The notes below the pieces were generated by a model that saw only the letters and a list, made by a program, of their open reading frames with translations, was not told the origin of the DNA and did not search any database. The position numbers and the translations under genes were made by a program. This document shows positions 15,827 to 18,155 of a stretch of 18,155 nt of DNA, one piece after another. Numbering within the stretch: the first letter of the stretch is position 1; every line of letters starts with the position of its first letter. Source of the stretch: Ruminococcaceae bacterium UBA5295 (GTDB lineage: Bacteria > Bacillota > Clostridia > Oscillospirales > Acutalibacteraceae); assembly GCA_002411365.1 (NCBI GenBank), contig DHSD01000010.1:22988-41142 (forward strand), in the 5' to 3' direction.

Positions 15827-17179
15827 ATGAAAAAAAGGTTTATTGCGCTTTTTTCTGCTGTTTTGCTGACTGCAGGCACACTCTTTGCGCCTGCAAAAGC
15901 ACGGGCGACAAATTTCAATATAAATTTTCCAATCAACAGCGAAGCGGTTGAACTCGTAAACCTTGACACAGGTTCGGCCGTTTACTCAAAGAATCCTAAT
16001 GAAAAACGCGAACCGGCTTCACTTACTAAGATTATGACATATATAATCACGGCAGAACATATTAAAGACCTGAAAGGCACAAAAATAACTGTATCCAAAA
16101 AAATATTAGATGAGCTTTCCGGCACAGGAAGCTCTATGGCCGGGATTAAAGTCGGCGACATAGCTACGGCATATCAGCTTTTAAACTGTATGATGATTCC
16201 TTCAGGCAACGATGCCGCACTGACGCTTGCCGATTATGTTGGCGGCGGCAATGTAAGCAAATTTGTAGATATGATGAACCAGAAAGCCAAACTGCTTGGC
16301 TGCACAAACACCCATTTCACCAATCCTCATGGGCTGCATGATCCAAACCACTACACATGTGCGGCAGACCTTGTGAAAATCACGCGGTATGCAATGGCGC
16401 TGCCCTATTTCATGCAGATTTGTTCAGAAACGAGCTATACCTATAAGCCGGTTGGAGGGCCTGACGCCGGCAAAGGCTTTGACCTTTGCACCACAAACCG
16501 CATGATGCTAAACAGCGACCAGAAATATTATTATACATATGCCAAAGGGATTAAAACCGGGCATACAGATGAATCTGGTTACTGCCTCGTTTCCACCGCA
16601 TCTGCTGACGGTTACAGCTATATCTGTGTGGCACTTGGTTCGCCTTCCATAGATAAACGCGGTAATGAAATCGATACACATGGTGAAATGATCGACTCAC
16701 GAAACCTTTACCGCTGGGCGCTGACAACTTTCGAACTGAAAAAAGTCGTCGGCCCGAACGACACCGTCGGTGAAGTGAGCCTCAAATACGCCTGGAATAA
16801 GGATAAACTGCGCCTGCAGCCTGAAAAGAGCTACTCGGCACTTCTGCCTAAAAGCGTAAGCACAAGCAGCGTTATAATCACAAAGAACATGCCCAATTCT
16901 GTCAGCGCACCTGTTAAAAAGGGGCAGGTTGTAGGCACAGCAACGCTAAGCTACGCCAACCAGAAGCTCACTACTATTAACCTTGTTGCCAGCGAATCGG
17001 TAGACCGCAGCGAGCTGCTTCATACTGGCGGTGTCATAGGGATGATCTTTTCGTCGGTATGGTTCCGTGTCATTGCTATCATCGTTATTTTACTTGTAGC
17101 CATATACATTGTCTTTGCCATTATTTACAACCGCAGGCGTAAAAATCTTCGCAAGGTAAAAAAATACAGGAGGATGTAA
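15827..17179 (+). CDS. D-alanyl-D-alanine carboxypeptidase (S11 family, low-molecular-mass PBP)
   Basis: This penicillin-binding protein removes the terminal D-Ala from peptidoglycan pentapeptides on the outer face of the membrane, limiting cross-linking. The 450 residues begin with a signal peptide (MKKRF, hydrophobic to about 20, likely cut after an Ala near 25-27). The active-site triad is complete: S65-x-x-K68 (SLTK), S126-G127-N128 and K243-T244-G245. A beta-rich C-terminal domain covers about 304-395. A strong transmembrane helix at about 408-435 follows, and the protein ends in a very basic tail (RRRKNLRKVKKYRRM). Many relatives end in an amphipathic helix instead. Start ATG 15827 follows CGGAGG. 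It resembles the DacF/DacB group, but I cannot assign a paralogue. Its terminator seems to be split by the insertion element. Confidence 0.95.
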   Translation: MKKRFIALFSAVLLTAGTLFAPAKARATNFNINFPINSEAVELVNLDTGSAVYSKNPNEKREPASLTKIMTYIITAEHIKDLKGTKITVSKKILDELSGTGSSMAGIKVGDIATAYQLLNCMMIPSGNDAALTLADYVGGGNVSKFVDMMNQKAKLLGCTNTHFTNPHGLHDPNHYTCAADLVKITRYAMALPYFMQICSETSYTYKPVGGPDAGKGFDLCTTNRMMLNSDQKYYYTYAKGIKTGHTDESGYCLVSTASADGYSYICVALGSPSIDKRGNEIDTHGEMIDSRNLYRWALTTFELKKVVGPNDTVGEVSLKYAWNKDKLRLQPEKSYSALLPKSVSTSSVIITKNMPNSVSAPVKKGQVVGTATLSYANQKLTTINLVASESVDRSELLHTGGVIGMIFSSVWFRVIAIIVILLVAIYIVFAIIYNRRRKNLRKVKKYRRM

Positions 17180-17200
17180 TCTCCACAAACTAACAGACAT

Positions 17201-17215
17201 AAAAATCCCCTGACG
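17201..17215 (+). terminator. Possible left half of a disrupted terminator
   Basis: The bases AAAAATCCCCTGACG look like the A-rich 5' arm of an intrinsic terminator for the carboxypeptidase gene. The matching arm CGTCAGGGGATTTTT is not found before the end of the insertion element begins, seven bases later. The reading is inference: the partner arm should lie on the far side of the element, beyond the window. Confidence 0.4.
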
Positions 17216-17222
17216 TAAAACA

Positions 17223-18155
17223 TGAAGTGTTCCAGATAAATCGGACAGTAAAAACAAGCCCCTGTCGTAGAATATCATTGATTTATGCAAGCTGGCGCCG
17301 CTTTTCAAGCGGTGTCAGCTTTGTTTTCAGCTGAATACGTTCATTGTTGTAGAAATAGATGTAATCATCAATCATTTGCCTTGCTTCATCAAATGACGTT
17401 GGTTTGTGTCTGTAAATGCATTCTGTTTTGAGAATACCAAAGAAATTCTCAGCCATAGCGTTGTCATAGCAGTTTCCGCGTCTTAACATAGACGGCGTAA
17501 TGCCGTATTCTTTGGTTAGGTTAAAATATCCTGTGGAAGTATATTGAAACCCTTGGTCACTGTGGAGCTGTAATTCTGCGGTGGCCGCTTCTTTTTGTAC
17601 TGCTGCTTTAATGGTGTTCAAAACTAAATTTACTGTTTGTTCTGTACCGGTTTTGTAGGCAACAATGCTGTTGTCGTATAGATCACGAATCATAGAAAGA
17701 TAGAGAACACCTTGAGATGTGTGTATGTAAGATATGTCAGTTACCCATTTTGCATTTGGCCTGTCTGCTTGAAATTCACGATTTAGCAAGTTTTCATATT
17801 TGTGAAGTCGTTCTCCCATCTGACGATATTTTTTACGTCGGCGGATTTCAGACAGCAAATCGTACTTGTTAATTATTCGCAATACTGTTTTGAGATGTAA
17901 TGTAAGTGCTTTTTCTGTTGCAGCCAAAGCAGAACTCTTCTGCATCCATAGGTTCTGTTACAGCCTTCCTGGCATTCTGCTATCAATTTCGTCAACGGTT
18001 CATCCCGGCTGGGTTTGTCCATATGCTGAATATAATTGTAATATCCGCTTCGTGATACTTGAAAGAACTGGCACATGGTCAACACTGGATACTTATTTCG
18101 ATGGTGGTATATTGATAGATATTTTACAGATGGCTTCACTTCCTTCCAGCGATTT
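17223..18155 (-). mobile_element. IS3-family insertion sequence (IS150-like), partial
   Basis: The element runs off the right edge; the part shown is its 3' end, read on the - strand. The proposed outer end starts TGAAGTGTTCC and continues to a GGACA stretch. It has the TG...CA terminus of IS3 elements and resembles the TGAAGTG...GACA ends I know from Firmicutes IS150-like elements. Inside it lies the orfB transposase region. The left end with orfA, the second inverted repeat and the other copy of the target duplication (the bases AACA or ACA beside 17223) are outside the window. The region is visibly more AT-rich than the neighbouring genes, as expected of acquired DNA. Confidence 0.85.
17283..18155 (-). 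pseudogene. IS3-family transposase OrfB, frameshifted and incomplete at the edge
   Basis: The protein is split over two frames. The first, from the edge to a stop at 17873, encodes the HTH_21-type N-terminal part with QVSRSGYYNYI and CNRTYGCRRVLLWLQQKK. It is open to the right edge, so the true start may be outside; GTG 18139 is only a candidate. The second frame, ending at 17283, continues the same protein with KTVLRIINKYDLLS and the integrase core. Counted from its first Met at 17945, the catalytic residues are D70 (WVTDISY), D130 (LHSDQG) and E166 (DNAMAENFF), giving the D-D-35-E spacing. The switch of frame falls at a run of four A (17888-17891, - strand). One more A would restore the reading. 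It is probably a dead transposase or a sequencing error; a programmed -1 shift is less likely because no slippery heptamer is visible. Confidence 0.8.

Noticed and set aside
17888..17894. Programmed -1 frameshift within the transposase
   Set aside because: Only four A are present with no slippery heptamer, and the position is inside the OrfB fold, so decay or sequencing error is simpler.

Overview
The window looks like chromosomal DNA of a low- to mid-GC Gram-positive Clostridia member. A relative of the Oscillospiraceae/Ruminococcaceae is my best guess, by inference only. Supporting signs are AGGAG-type ribosome binding sites, sigma-A-type promoters, short T-tailed intrinsic terminators, a clostridial-style PilMN fusion, a lipoprotein with a Gram-positive signal, and an IS3-family (IS150-like) insertion sequence.

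Region 1 (1-7536) is a type IV pilus assembly operon, all on the + strand. It begins with the end of a secreted, probably pilin, gene (1-225) followed by a terminator. Then come a PilM-PilN fusion, PilO, prepilin peptidase PilD, extension ATPase PilB, retraction ATPase PilT and platform protein PilC, closed by a strong terminator. Together these make the inner-membrane alignment complex, the processing enzyme, both motors and the platform of a retractable Gram-positive pilus. The PilB N-terminus carries two 24-residue motifs 5 residues apart, the layout of the c-di-GMP-binding MshEN domain.

Region 2 (7619-8405) holds a small Gly/Ala-rich membrane protein on the - strand with its own terminator, then a gene-free stretch ending in a clear promoter.

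Region 3 (8319-12165) is a lower-glycolysis cluster, pgk-tpiA-gpmI, starting at a near-consensus promoter and ending at a perfect 16-bp-stem terminator. gap and eno are not in the window.

Region 4 (12201-17179) holds unlinked single genes: an orphan peptide-binding lipoprotein, a bile acid:sodium symporter-family transporter, a convergent metallophosphoesterase with two altered metal-site positions, and a D-alanyl-D-alanine carboxypeptidase with a C-terminal membrane anchor.

Region 5 (17223-18155) is one end of an IS3-family element. It seems to have inserted in the terminator of the carboxypeptidase gene, and its orfB is broken by a frameshift. The rest of the element lies beyond the window.

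Nothing here is a wholly new system. The best leads are the c-di-GMP-type PilB N-terminus, the degenerate PilM domain of the PilMN fusion, the altered metallophosphoesterase and the apparent IS insertion into a terminator.
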